DNA of 64,000 bases, taken from CAVQCX01 sp963775335. Its GTDB lineage: Bacteria; Pseudomonadota; Gammaproteobacteria; Chromatiales; Chromatiaceae. This document shows, one piece after another, positions 9,607 through 17,900 of the stretch. Each line of letters opens with the position of its first letter. Position 1 is the first letter of the stretch. A program made the translations under genes and the position numbers. The stretch is taken from assembly GCA_963775335.1 (NCBI GenBank), contig CAVZIJ010000003.1, positions 62,001 to 126,000 of the forward strand, given 5' to 3'. The notes beneath the pieces are model-generated. The model saw only the letters and a program-made list of their open reading frames with translations. It did no database searches and was not told the DNA's origin.

Positions 9607-9906
9607 TCAGGCTTCGGAAGGCACATCTCCGACGACCCGTGCTTCCAGCCCAAGGGCCACAACATCTTCGTAGCGCATCTCCCAGAGCTTGTGCCTCGGC
9701 CTCCAGATTCCGCCCGCCGCCTTGACCTTGTCCCGGATATCCGTCTCCCAGTATTCGACCCGGACCCCAAGGCGATGCTCCGGGGCCGGGGCCGGAAGCT
9801 CCGGCGTGCTGTCCGCCCGTTCGGTGGGTTGGGAAACAGTCTCTTCCTCGATCAGTTCGACCGTGGTATATCGGCGGCTGGTCTGTCGATCATATTTGTA
9901 GCGCAC
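9607..9906 (-). CDS. Conserved hypothetical protein
   Basis: A 99-residue protein: MRYKYDRQTSRRYTTVELIE, then a Pro/Glu-rich linker, then VRVEYWETDIRDKVKAAGGI and WRPRHKLWEMRYEDVVALGL. Internal features are an acidic hinge and a C-terminal block with K-WEMRY. I recall similar small proteins of unknown function in Gammaproteobacteria and infer nothing further. A REP-like inverted repeat lies just upstream. Confidence 0.55.
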   Translation of the reverse strand: MRYKYDRQTSRRYTTVELIEEETVSQPTERADSTPELPAPAPEHRLGVRVEYWETDIRDKVKAAGGIWRPRHKLWEMRYEDVVALGLEARVVGDVPSEA

Positions 9907-9917
9907 ACAAACCGGGA

Positions 9918-9988
9918 AAAGGGGACGGAGGGAATATTAGCTGACCAGCCGCAGTCACTGGCCACAATTTAATCCCTCCGTCCCCTTT
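9918..9988. repeat. REP-like 16-bp inverted repeat
   Basis: AAAGGGGACGGAGGGA (9918-9933) and its exact reverse complement (9973-9988) are separated by 39 bases. Such GGGGACGG-containing palindromes are commonly scattered in genomes with REP-associated transposases, one of which is present at 17905-18756. There is no gene between 9907 and 10033. Confidence 0.65.
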
Positions 9989-10033
9989 CTTACGTGACCA
10001 ACCCCTTCGTGACCATGACCCCTTCGTGACCCA

Positions 10034-11074
10034 CTAACCCCAGGCACTGGCGCTTTCTGCATCGTAAAAGTACACAGACAAATCCGGTAGCCGGCGTCGT
10101 CGGTTCTTTGCGGCATGCCGCTGCCGCGCCTCGACCATTTTCTCAGCTCGAGCTATTATCTTCTTGTTTGATTTGGACTCGGGGTCACCGAAAATGCCGA
10201 CATATACATCATCGATATGTCCGCGCTCGATTAGTCGAAGAAAGTGCTCATCATTTTCTGCCAGTGAGTGACCAAAGATGAACAGCACGCGGTTGATGCG
10301 GGAAAAGCTCTCGTATGCTTTCGTCAAATACGCGTGATGTTTGATTTTCTCGCGCTTCTCTTCAGATGTGCCCTCTGCAACAAACATCGGATACTTTTCT
10401 TCTTCAAGCGCCTCCCGGATTTGCTCGGTCAGGCGGATGCCTGTGTTCACCCACGTAAATTTCTGAAGCTCTGAGCCCGCATCGAACAGATGCAGCGCGC
10501 CATGAAGATAGTAAATCTTTTGACCGTATGAATTCTCGATCTCCCATGTAACGTACTCTGCCTCGCCTGTTTCAGGAGTGCGGAATCCGTCATTTGGCTC
10601 AACGTCGGGCTCAATCTCCGACTGCATCACAGCCCAGTAGAGCAACAGGTCGTAGTTGAGCGTGAAAATCCGCTCGAAGCGCGACAGGAATTGTTTGCAA
10701 GCGGCGTAGGCCGCGGTAGAAATTTCGCTCAGCAAGTCGGGATGGCTTCCGGCAATCGCTGAGACTAGAACTTCGCGCAACGCTGATGCGTCAGCGTTCA
10801 TGGTCTCGGCGATTTCCGGGAAATCTTCAAGGTAGACCGCTGCAATCTTCGCGGCCTTTCGAAGCGCCGCAATTACAACTTCGAAATCCGTAGTTTCGAG
10901 CGCTTCGAAGAGTGCCTTGGCGTTCCCCGACAACTCCGTGAACTCTGCTCTCTCGAAGAGGGCGTCATAAGCAAAGATGTCGTTCTTACAGGCTCGGCTA
11001 AAGCCGTTGCCCAAGAGCACGTGGCGGTGCCCCGCTGCTTCGGTCCGTCGAATTGCTTGGTCAAATGTAAGCAT
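10034..11074 (-). CDS. DUF4917 (SIR2-like) protein
   Basis: A 346-residue protein with LLGNGFSRACKNDIFAYDAL at residues 21-40, the family's nucleotide-pocket-like motif, followed by FERIFTLNYDLLLYWAVM and IYYLHGALHLF in the middle. FIFGHSLAENDEHFLRLI near the C terminus is the other conserved block. DUF4917 proteins belong to the SIR2-like fold, several branches of which hydrolyse NAD+ in antiphage systems. No activity has been inferred from residues here. The gene follows an attC site and is probably a cassette gene. No clear attC follows its stop, so this end of the array is broken. Confidence 0.75.
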   Translation of the reverse strand: MLTFDQAIRRTEAAGHRHVLLGNGFSRACKNDIFAYDALFERAEFTELSGNAKALFEALETTDFEVVIAALRKAAKIAAVYLEDFPEIAETMNADASALREVLVSAIAGSHPDLLSEISTAAYAACKQFLSRFERIFTLNYDLLLYWAVMQSEIEPDVEPNDGFRTPETGEAEYVTWEIENSYGQKIYYLHGALHLFDAGSELQKFTWVNTGIRLTEQIREALEEEKYPMFVAEGTSEEKREKIKHHAYLTKAYESFSRINRVLFIFGHSLAENDEHFLRLIERGHIDDVYVGIFGDPESKSNKKIIARAEKMVEARQRHAAKNRRRRLPDLSVYFYDAESASAWG

Positions 11075-11082
11075 CTTAGAAG

Positions 11083-11155
11083 CTAACGGTTCGCTTCAGC
11101 CGGCTGCGCAAGGAGCGGTAGCGACTGAAGCGGTCGGCTGCAAGCGCTCGTTAGG
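11083..11155. other. attC site downstream of the GIY-YIG cassette
   Basis: Arms GCTAACGGTTCGCTTCAGCCG and CGGTCGGCTGCAAGCGCTCGTTAGG are largely complementary and separated by GCTGCGCAAGGAGCGG-type spacer sequence. The outer ends CTAACG and CGTTAGG fit the RYYYAAC to GTTRRRY rule. It starts 4 bases after the GIY-YIG stop and ends 9 bases before the DUF4917 start on the minus strand, exactly as in integron cassettes. It shares its core with the site at 14940-15014. Confidence 0.8.
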
Positions 11156-11158
11156 TCT

Positions 11159-11629
11159 TTATAGTTCAACGTTTATCTCTGTTGTTTTGTCGTTCTGTAT
11201 TCCCCAAAATATTACCGCGGACTCCAGCAGCCCACGGAATAAGCCAGGGGAAGGTATAACTGAAGTAATATTCCATTCGGCATTTTGCATTTCCTGCTGA
11301 GTTGTTTGATTTAACCAGTGACGTCCATCTGTCAAAGTGCAATGTGGAAACTTTGCGATTGAGTCCCCGCGAGACCATGAGAAACCTTTTCCTATGTGTT
11401 GATATATACGCCGCTGGATATCGGCAGCAATTCCGACATAAATGACACGCCGGTCATTCTTGGACCAAATAAGATAGAGCCCTTCATTCTGGCCCTTGAG
11501 TTTGTGTAACTCGTCCGGAAATTTCGCAGAATCTATTTCTTCGACAACAGAAATACTCACTTCTCCAAAGAGCGGCTTCGTTAATTCGACATATTTCTGA
11601 AGGACGCCTATTGCTTCTTCGATTTTCAT
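11159..11629 (-). CDS. Stand-alone GIY-YIG domain protein
   Basis: A 156-residue protein. After an N-terminal helical part, GLYLIWSKNDRRVIYVGIAA at residues 50-69 is the GIY-YIG signature (GLY...YVG) and DIQRRIYQHI supplies the conserved Arg and following helix. The C-terminal PGLFRGLLESAVI may hold the metal-binding Glu. GIY-YIG domains are nicking nucleases in repair, restriction and homing, but this one carries no second domain that would tell its target. It sits between two attC sites. Confidence 0.75.
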   Translation of the reverse strand: MKIEEAIGVLQKYVELTKPLFGEVSISVVEEIDSAKFPDELHKLKGQNEGLYLIWSKNDRRVIYVGIAADIQRRIYQHIGKGFSWSRGDSIAKFPHCTLTDGRHWLNQTTQQEMQNAEWNITSVIPSPGLFRGLLESAVIFWGIQNDKTTEINVEL

Positions 11630-11638
11630 GATTTCCTG

Positions 11639-11697
11639 ACCTAACGTAGAAGTGAGCAGCCTGCGCGGCTTTTTGCGCGGGCCGGCTCGACTGCCGT
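11639..11697. other. 5' part of an attC site interrupted by a group II intron
   Basis: CCTAACGTAGAAGTGAGCAG begins the segment, and GGGCCGGCTCGACTGCCG ends at the intron border. The missing base pairs continue after the intron as TTAACCC (from 12453). Rejoined, the site has TTAACGGCAG and CTACGTTAGG ends on the minus strand, a good attC, and its outer arm holds the stop codon of the nuclease-NTPase gene. Confidence 0.7.
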
Positions 11698-12453
11698 GTG
11701 TACGCCCGACATGGGCATGAGCTGATGGGGTGAGAGTCCCCTGTAGGAGTACCTGTAGTGTCCTTTGGGATCAATGTAACTACTAGCCGACGGCAAGGGC
11801 AAACCCGCGAGGGGATGTCTGAAGGAAGCCCGAGCGCAAAAGTGCGAGCCGACGGACAGAAATCGCATAGAAGGCTCAGTCCCCGGGCGAGTCAGCACAA
11901 GATGACGAAGCCCGGCAGGTGCAGGGGATAGGGTAAATGCGGCGGTTGTGCACTGAAAGTTCATGTCCTTATCCGGGGAGATCTGTCTCACGAGCGGTCT
12001 GTGCCCCTACGGGAGCCGAACTGAGGCCCGGTCCGAAAGGGCCGGAATCGCCATCGAACCCTAAGGGGGCTGCGGTCGTCATGGGAGCCGGCCTGAGGCC
12101 CAGTGCGAAAGCGCTGGAATTGCCACCGGACCCTACAGCGACTCGGGCAGCGCGCCTGGCGGTAACGTCTGGCGTGATGGGGCAGAAGTCAGCAGACGGC
12201 ATAGTAGCCAAACGCCCACCGCAATGGGTGGGACACGGTGAAGGCCTGAACCTTCGGCAACGAGAGAGACGGGCGGGCCTCAATGGGCGTATTGCACCCG
12301 ACCGGGTGAAACGGTCTTGGCGGTTCGTCACGTAGCCAGCGTTGAAGGTCGCCATTTACTGGTGGTCCTTTGAACTCCGGAGGAAACGCCCCGTGCGGAC
12401 CCGCATGCGGGGTGTTGTGGAGGCCGGGGGAGAAAAACCCCCGGCTATCCGAT
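11698..12453 (+). mobile_element. Group II intron (IIC-attC type), reverse transcriptase lost
   Basis: It starts GTGTACGCCCGACATGGGC, and the first ~285 bases are almost identical to the intron at 15332. The 3' part has a domain V-like hairpin (CCCCGTGCGGACCCGCATGCGGGG region, 12391-12416) and ends CTATCCGAT, as the other intron ends CTTACCCGAT. The length of 756 bp is too short for a reverse transcriptase. A short AGCAGA-GCCATAGTAG-like stretch that precedes the coding region in the other intron is kept, then the ORF is gone. It could be moved in trans by the other intron's enzyme. Confidence 0.75.
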
Positions 12454-14921
12454 TAACCCTTTCTTCTTCTATTTGGTTTCTCAAGCCGCCCTTTCTTTAT
12501 CTCAAGTGCGTCCGATATCTTTTTTTGCCCCGCATAGGCGGGATGATCTACAACATGTACATACACGGCATCTTCCTTTAGGAGAAAATCTATAAACGCC
12601 ACTAGCTCCTTTGCCCGGCGTGTCGAAGCCGACTCATCGCTGTAACTACGTATGGTTTCATATGTCGCTTCATCGCCTATTGGCGTAATGTGCAACATCG
12701 AATATAGATATGTTTCCTCCCAGCTACCCCAATGAAGGTGCTGTAACCCAGATGGAGAAAGCTGGATTTTTCGTGCACTATCAATAGCGCGTATTGTTGG
12801 ATCATAACAGAAGCATAGTCCTGTCTTTAACATGGCATCAAGACACAGTAAGGTTGGCCGACGTTCAATGCTCATGCCTTGTGCGTAATCAAGGATTTGT
12901 TCCGTGGCGATATAGTCATCCACCCCACTTGCATCATGATGCTTCGCATCACGCAACAACCTAAGCATCCTTAATGCCAATAACGGCGTCGATTCCAGTT
13001 CGTTATTCAGCGCGAACACGTTTTGAACAAACTGATTCGCGCCTGTAGGATAATAGTTATATCCACGTCTAATTATTGCCCGCTCGACATCCGACTCTGA
13101 AATCCGTCGAGAGTCACCAGACAGAAAAGCTTTTATTAGGTCATCAACTTTCAAGTATGGTGAAGAGACAATATCTCTAGAAAGAGACAAGCAGCGACGT
13201 ATGTCATTATTTGAAAGATTCCCAATCCATTTTGACACCATCCCTGTTTCTAGAAATATGTGCTGCAGCGAAGCAACAAACGCTTTTAAATCATCGAGTG
13301 ATAATTGGATGCCTTTCCCCAAGAAATATCCAGAACCTTTTTCTCGCTTTTCTCCTGATAGTCGGTTTTCAAGAAACGCAATACGCCTTTCTACAATGGT
13401 CTTTGGTAGAGGAGTTGGCAAGAAGAATGATTCATTATCGAACGACTGTAGAGCCCCTTGTTGAGAAAGCTGCCAACTCGTTTTATCTGTAATCGGTATA
13501 ATTACCAAGCAAAGTTCGTTATGGTAGATTGATCGAGCATACTGAAATACCACCTCTTGATATTCGATGCTAAAGTGGTCGGTATTGTCGAAAATTAGGC
13601 AAGGCACCTTTCTTCTGGAGGCGACAATGCTTCTTACAATTCTTTCAATATAGAGTTTGGTGTTATTATTTCGAAGCGCTTCAATATACTCACCAAACTC
13701 CTTTTTGAATTGCAGTTTATCCGATTCGTATAAAAATTTTTGCGGACCTCTTCGTCTTCTCATGTATTCGTCGAAGAACATTCCTTGCAACTCATCGTAC
13801 GATGGTCCGTACTCGCCAAATAACTCCGTCTCCAGCAGATCGAGTATTGTTTTGTTGAGCCAGTCGTTTAACGTTGATATGTCGCCAGAACTTTTTCCAA
13901 CATCTATTCTTGATACGATGCACTCATTGCGAATTGGCTCGGGCAAGATAAACCGAAAGAATCTATCGATAAATGTCGATTTCCCAGCACCTTTTGTCCC
14001 CACCAAGAGAACAAACTCGTTGCGATTTGTCTCTTTAACCTTGTTAATTATTTGTTGGAGACCTCTTGCTTCATCCGTATCTAGATTGCGAATTGTTCCT
14101 GAAAGATCATCAGTTATTCGCGCTAATTTTTGATCTGCCATGTGGCTTTCTTTGGTGGTCACAAAGCAATCTGCTAGCATTTCTGGATCATCATCTCCCG
14201 AAATGTTTCGAAAGAATGCCGACATAACGCGATCGATATCCTGAGCCAGCGGAGATTTTTCTAGCAGCCGAAAGCCATCAACCGGCTTAATGGTTCTACT
14301 AAACGCAGTGGCTCTTATGGGCTGGCCCTCCGCTTCCTGAAAAAGCGCCCTGTACACATGTCCCTCGACCCGTTCTCTTCCCAGTAAATCATAGAATATC
14401 TTAAAGTTAGTTCGTATTGAATCTAACGAAGGAAACACAAAAGCCATCCCACTCAATGTATCTTTTCCATCCCCTAGTCTACTTCCTCTAAATATAACCC
14501 ATTCTTTTCCATTTGTTACGCAGGCCAATTCGGCATTCTTCGAACCACAGTAATTTATAGCCTGCATAATGCCGCCAAAAGGCAGTGGTTTGGCACTCAA
14601 AATCGGCCCATTCAATTTGTACGCGCGACCTCCCGTTCTGCCTTCTAGTCCAAAACTAAGAGCCAACTTCTTTGCTTCGACAATTAAACGTGCGCTTTCA
14701 TCTATGGAGAACTTATAATCCAAGAAACCATCTCCTGTTGGCTCCTCTGTCTGTATTGAACCTGGGCTCCACCCTAGAATAGAAATAAAAAAAGGATCAA
14801 TTATTTTCAAACGAACATCTTCTTCAGATGACACCGTGTCCAGCCAATCAGTCAATCTAGACAATTGCTCTTCAAAGGCGGCATATGCAGCGTCGATATT
14901 GTCTGAGTGTCGTTTGGTCAC
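12453..14921 (-). CDS. Restriction-like nuclease fused to P-loop NTPase (defence candidate)
   Basis: An 822-residue protein. Residues ~35-110 (VRLKIIDPFFISILGW, GFLDYKFS, LIVEAKKLA) form an HsdR-like PD-(D/E)xK nuclease pattern with D then ExK. Walker A is LVGTKGAGKSTFIDRFF at about 305-321, and VPCLIFDNTDHFS is a Walker B-like strand. The C-terminal half is helical with no motif I can name. The plan nuclease-NTPase-helical region resembles STAND-like and other antiphage ATPases. The gene lies between attC sites, and its stop codon (complement of 12453-12455) is at the intron junction inside an attC. Its AT-rich codon use contrasts with GC-rich neighbours such as the YhaN gene, which suggests foreign origin. 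Confidence 0.7.
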   Translation of the reverse strand: MTKRHSDNIDAAYAAFEEQLSRLTDWLDTVSSEEDVRLKIIDPFFISILGWSPGSIQTEEPTGDGFLDYKFSIDESARLIVEAKKLALSFGLEGRTGGRAYKLNGPILSAKPLPFGGIMQAINYCGSKNAELACVTNGKEWVIFRGSRLGDGKDTLSGMAFVFPSLDSIRTNFKIFYDLLGRERVEGHVYRALFQEAEGQPIRATAFSRTIKPVDGFRLLEKSPLAQDIDRVMSAFFRNISGDDDPEMLADCFVTTKESHMADQKLARITDDLSGTIRNLDTDEARGLQQIINKVKETNRNEFVLLVGTKGAGKSTFIDRFFRFILPEPIRNECIVSRIDVGKSSGDISTLNDWLNKTILDLLETELFGEYGPSYDELQGMFFDEYMRRRRGPQKFLYESDKLQFKKEFGEYIEALRNNNTKLYIERIVRSIVASRRKVPCLIFDNTDHFSIEYQEVVFQYARSIYHNELCLVIIPITDKTSWQLSQQGALQSFDNESFFLPTPLPKTIVERRIAFLENRLSGEKREKGSGYFLGKGIQLSLDDLKAFVASLQHIFLETGMVSKWIGNLSNNDIRRCLSLSRDIVSSPYLKVDDLIKAFLSGDSRRISESDVERAIIRRGYNYYPTGANQFVQNVFALNNELESTPLLALRMLRLLRDAKHHDASGVDDYIATEQILDYAQGMSIERRPTLLCLDAMLKTGLCFCYDPTIRAIDSARKIQLSPSGLQHLHWGSWEETYLYSMLHITPIGDEATYETIRSYSDESASTRRAKELVAFIDFLLKEDAVYVHVVDHPAYAGQKKISDALEIKKGRLEKPNRRRKG

Positions 14922-14939
14922 GCAGCTTCTTCTACTAGG

Positions 14940-15014
14940 GTTAACGGCTCACTTCAGCCGATCGCGCAAGGAGCGGAGCGACTGTAGCGGTCGGCTGGAA
15001 GTGCTCGTTAGATT
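14940..15014. other. attC site
   Basis: GTTAACGGCTCACTTCAGCCG and CGGTCGGCTGGAAGTGCTCGTTAGATT are complementary arms around GCGCAAGGAGCGGAGCGACTG. The site lies 12 bases after the stop of the 71-residue gene and 19 bases before the nuclease-NTPase start on the minus strand. The core is nearly the same as in the site at 11083, so the cassettes share one attC type, as in chromosomal integrons. Confidence 0.8.
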
Positions 15015-15025
15015 GCGTTTGAGGT

Positions 15026-15241
15026 TCACGATGTTGTGTCCTTTCCGAAAAGGTCTTGGCACATTCCTGGCACCCACTGCCAAGGGTCCCCGGGACACCT
15101 TTCCCAAGTGAAGTAAGAGTCTTCGGCTTTGGCTTGTCCGTACCAAGAAAGGAGGTCGGTGCTATTCCATGTCCTTCTCGTTTCGAGAGGGATCTTCTTC
15201 AGCTTTTGGCGGAGTGCCTGTTTGAATTCTTCCTTCTTCAT
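15026..15241 (-). CDS. Small hypothetical cassette protein
   Basis: A 71-residue protein: MKKEEFKQALRQKLKKIPLE, then TRRTWNSTDLLSWYGQAKAE and YFTWERCPGDPWQWVPGMCQ. It is rich in Trp and charged residues, with no signal peptide and no recognised family. Its placement between two attC sites supports a real cassette gene. On the minus strand AAAGAAGAAT-like purine sequence precedes the ATG, but no strong ribosome-binding site is obvious. Confidence 0.5.
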   Translation of the reverse strand: MKKEEFKQALRQKLKKIPLETRRTWNSTDLLSWYGQAKAEDSYFTWERCPGDPWQWVPGMCQDLFGKDTTS

Positions 15242-15265
15242 ATTTCTATTTTTCTCTACGGTAAT

Positions 15266-15331
15266 CTAACGCTACCGATGAAGCGCGGGGAGAACCGCGC
15301 CAGCGGTTAACCCCGTCGCTTCGATCGGTTT
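15266..15331. other. 5' part of an attC site interrupted by the second group II intron
   Basis: CTAACGCTACCGATGAAGCG pairs with CGTCGCTTCGATCGGTT across GGGGAGAACCGCGCC. The remaining outer arm (TATGCGC on the plus strand) follows the intron at 17296. Reassembled on the minus strand it reads ATAACCGATCGAAGCGACGG to ATCGGTAGCGTTAGAT, a very regular attC. Confidence 0.7.
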
Positions 15332-17295
15332 GTGTACGCCCGACATGGGCATGAGCTGATGGGGTGAGAGTCCCCTGTAGGAGTACCTGTAGTGTCCTTT
15401 GGGATCAATGTAACTACTAGCCGACGGCAAGGGCAAACCCGCGAGGGGATGTCTGAAGGAAGCCCGAGCGCAAAAGTGCGAGCCGACGAACAGAAATCGC
15501 ATAGAAGGCTCAGTCCCCGGGCGAGTCAGCACAAGATGACGAAGCCCGGCAGGTGCAGGGGATAGGGTAAATGCGGCGGTTGTGCACTGAAAGTTCATGT
15601 CCTTATTCGGGGAGGTCTGTCCGACCTGGCGCTGTTGCGCCGTCTCGCTGTGAAACCAGCCGGACCACTGGTATACCAAGTCCAGGCGCACCGCAGCGCT
15701 GCCGCGCGGGGCGAGCGAACGAGGCAGCGAAGCGGGCGGTCGACAGAGCGCGTTGCGGGGCAACCTGGAGCGTGATCGGACAGAAGTCAGCAGAGGCCAT
15801 AGTAGGCGCCGGAGTCTGGGAGACCGGGCGGTGAAGGGCCGAACATGAGAAGCCAAGGCGGAGCCGTGGACCACTCGCAGCCGTTGTTGAGCCCGACCGG
15901 GGGAGACGTGTTGCGGCGTGGTGCCACGCAGCCAGCCTTGCAGGACGATCTGATGGAGCGGGTGCTGGACCGCAAGAACCTGCAGCGGGCATGGAAGCGG
16001 GTGAAGGCCAACAAGGGCGCCCCCGGCGTTGACGGGATGCGCATCGCGGACTTCACCGAGTATGCACGTTCGCACTGGGCCGGCATCCGCCAAGCCCTGC
16101 TCGATGGCACCTATCAACCCCAACCGGTACGCCGGGTCTCGATCCCGAAGCCGGGCGGGGGTGAGCGGGCGCTGGGGATACCGACCGTCACCGATCGGTT
16201 GATCCAGCAGGCCATTGCGCAAGTCATGGGGCCGCTGTTCGATCCGGGGTTTTCGGACTCGAGCCACGGCTTCCGACTGGAACACTCGGCCCACGGAGCA
16301 TTGAGGCAGGCACAGCGCCATATCGGTGAAGGCTGCCGTATCGCCGTCGATCTGGACCTGGCGAAGTTCTTCGACAAGGTTCAGCACGATGTCCTGATGG
16401 CCCGCGTGGCCAGAAAGGTGCGCGACCCGCGGCTGCTCGGACTGATCGGGCGCTACCTGCGGGCGGGGGTTCTGGTCGGTGAGCACATTCAGGCAACGCC
16501 GATCGGCACGCCGCAAGGCGGTCCGCTCTCGCCGTTGCTCGCCAACATCCTGTTGGATGACCTGGACAAGGAACTGGAGCGACGGGGACACCGGTTCGTC
16601 CGCTATGCGGATGACCTGCTGATTCTCGTCAAGAGCATCAGGGCGGGCACGCGGGTCAAGGCGAGCGTCACGCGCTTCCTGACCGGCAAGCTCAAGCTGG
16701 TGGTCAATGAGCACAAGAGCCGGGTCGCGAAGATCAACGACTGCACCTTCCTCGGGTTCACCTTCCGGGGCCAGAAGCTGCGTTGGTCCGAGCGGGCCTT
16801 CGAGGACTTCAAGCACAACGTCCGGCGACTCACCGGGCGTAGCTGGGGGGTCTCGATGCAGTACCGGTTCCACAAGCTCGCCCAGTACGTTCGCGGTTGG
16901 ATGGGCTACTTCGGGATCTCGGACTACTACCGCCCGGTCCCTGAACTGGATCAGTGGCTGCGAAGACGGGTGCGCATGTGCTATTGGAAACAATGGCGCA
17001 AGGTACGTACCAAGGTCCGCAACCTGCTGGCCCTGGGGACGGGCAAACGCCAAGCAATCTTGACGGCGCTCAGCAGCAAGAGCTACTGGCACCTGTCGCG
17101 GACGCTGGCGACGCAAACCGGGATGACCAATGACTGGCTGAAAAGCCAGGGCCTGCTCTGCGTGCGTGATCTCTGGATGAAGGCGCATGATTATGCCTGA
17201 GATCGTCCTGTGCTCCCTTCTCGTGAACCGCCTAGTGCGGACCCGCATGCTAGGTGGTGTGGGGAGGGCGGGCTAAACACCCGCCCTTACCCGAT
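15332..17295 (+). mobile_element. Group II intron (IIC-attC type) with reverse transcriptase
   Basis: 1964 bp, beginning GTGTACGCCC and ending TTACCCGAT, with a domain V-like hairpin (CCTAGTGCGGACCCGCATGCTAGG region at 17231-17254). It encodes one reverse transcriptase-maturase. It is inserted in an attC stem and oriented opposite to the cassette genes, as known for group IIC-attC introns, which recognise the folded attC hairpin. RNA boundaries are placed by comparison with the sister intron at 11698. Confidence 0.8.
15845..17200 (+). CDS. Group II intron reverse transcriptase/maturase
   Basis: A 451-residue protein, full length for the IIC class without an endonuclease domain. NKGAPGVDGM and VSIPKPGGGERALGIPTVTD mark the RT-1/2 blocks, AVDLDLAKFFDKV the first catalytic Asp, GTPQGGPLSPLLANILLDDL RT-4, FVRYADDLLILV the YADD catalytic pair, and the C-terminal RGWMGYFGISDYYRPVPEL the maturase domain X. 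It would splice the intron and mobilise it by target-primed reverse transcription, and may also serve the RT-less sister intron. ATG 15845 is the longest start; the family core begins near residue 30. Confidence 0.9.
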   Translation: MRSQGGAVDHSQPLLSPTGGDVLRRGATQPALQDDLMERVLDRKNLQRAWKRVKANKGAPGVDGMRIADFTEYARSHWAGIRQALLDGTYQPQPVRRVSIPKPGGGERALGIPTVTDRLIQQAIAQVMGPLFDPGFSDSSHGFRLEHSAHGALRQAQRHIGEGCRIAVDLDLAKFFDKVQHDVLMARVARKVRDPRLLGLIGRYLRAGVLVGEHIQATPIGTPQGGPLSPLLANILLDDLDKELERRGHRFVRYADDLLILVKSIRAGTRVKASVTRFLTGKLKLVVNEHKSRVAKINDCTFLGFTFRGQKLRWSERAFEDFKHNVRRLTGRSWGVSMQYRFHKLAQYVRGWMGYFGISDYYRPVPELDQWLRRRVRMCYWKQWRKVRTKVRNLLALGTGKRQAILTALSSKSYWHLSRTLATQTGMTNDWLKSQGLLCVRDLWMKAHDYA

Positions 17296-17598
17296 TATGC
17301 GCTTCCCGCGCGCATTGAGCCATTTCTTCAAGGACTCCTGACTCTCGCCCGATGGGAGTCCGGCCAGAAGGCCTTCAACACTTATGTCTTCATCCAATAC
17401 CTCCCAGTGAATTCCTGTGCCCCGTCCGATCAGGCGCCACGTGCCTCGCTCCTCGGACGTGCCGTGGAGAAGACGGGGATACCATGCCAAAGGCGCCGCG
17501 ATGGTTCGGCCATCGCTGAGAACAACCCTTAGCTCATCTCGCGTTACTTTGACTTCTTTAGCCAAAGCTTGGCCAATGTCACTCGCCGAAGTACCCAT
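17287..17598 (-). CDS. DUF2442 protein
   Basis: A 103-residue protein: VKVTRDELRVVLSDGRTIAA, then PLAWYPRLLHGTSEERGTWR and GTGIHWEVLDEDISVEGLLA, the DUF2442 pattern of LDDGR...PL-W-PRL and GIHWP-LDEDIS. These proteins are usually encoded after DUF4160, and the two are often considered a toxin-antitoxin-like pair. It overlaps the DUF4160 frame by 20 bases. The last codons and stop (complement of 17287-17289) fall within intron sequence at the attC junction, so the intron supplies the C terminus. Confidence 0.75.
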   Translation of the reverse strand: MGTSASDIGQALAKEVKVTRDELRVVLSDGRTIAAPLAWYPRLLHGTSEERGTWRLIGRGTGIHWEVLDEDISVEGLLAGLPSGESQESLKKWLNARGKRIIG

Positions 17599-17815
17599 TC
17601 CACGCCTCTATCAGTGTGTTTCGGTTGCCTTCAACAATCCGCTGAATCCTTCGAAGTTCCGCCGCGCTGAATCCCCCGCTCGTTTGGGGCCTCACTGGGT
17701 CGAGCCAGAATTTGGCAACGTTATCGTCTCGTTCGACGTGCACATGAGCTGGTTCCCTTAGATCTCCAGAATAGAAGAAGAACCGGTACGGTCCGACACT
17801 CAAGACTGTGGGCAT
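17579..17815 (-). CDS. DUF4160 protein
   Basis: A 78-residue protein: MPTVLSVGPYRFFFYSGDLR, then EPAHVHVERDDNVAKFWLDP, the signature of DUF4160 (FYS-D--EP-HIHV). The residual C-terminal helix ELRRIQRIVEGNRNTLIEAW fits the family. It is encoded with DUF2442 in the usual order. The function of the pair is unproven; proposals centre on toxin-antitoxin behaviour. It is the last recognisable cassette at this end of the array. Confidence 0.75.
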   Translation of the reverse strand: MPTVLSVGPYRFFFYSGDLREPAHVHVERDDNVAKFWLDPVRPQTSGGFSAAELRRIQRIVEGNRNTLIEAWNGYFGE

Positions 17816-17900
17816 CGGCGGCTCTTCCTCCGTATTGGCTTAGAGCGCATAACATGTAATAGACGGCGCCGTCGCCGGACCAAAAGTTCCTAGGGATGTC

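Noticed and set aside
11937..12335. 132-codon frame inside the short intron
   Set aside because: It is intron RNA sequence without reverse transcriptase motifs.
15272..17248. 658-codon minus-strand frame over the intron
   Set aside because: It is antisense to the reverse transcriptase; no domain is recognisable.
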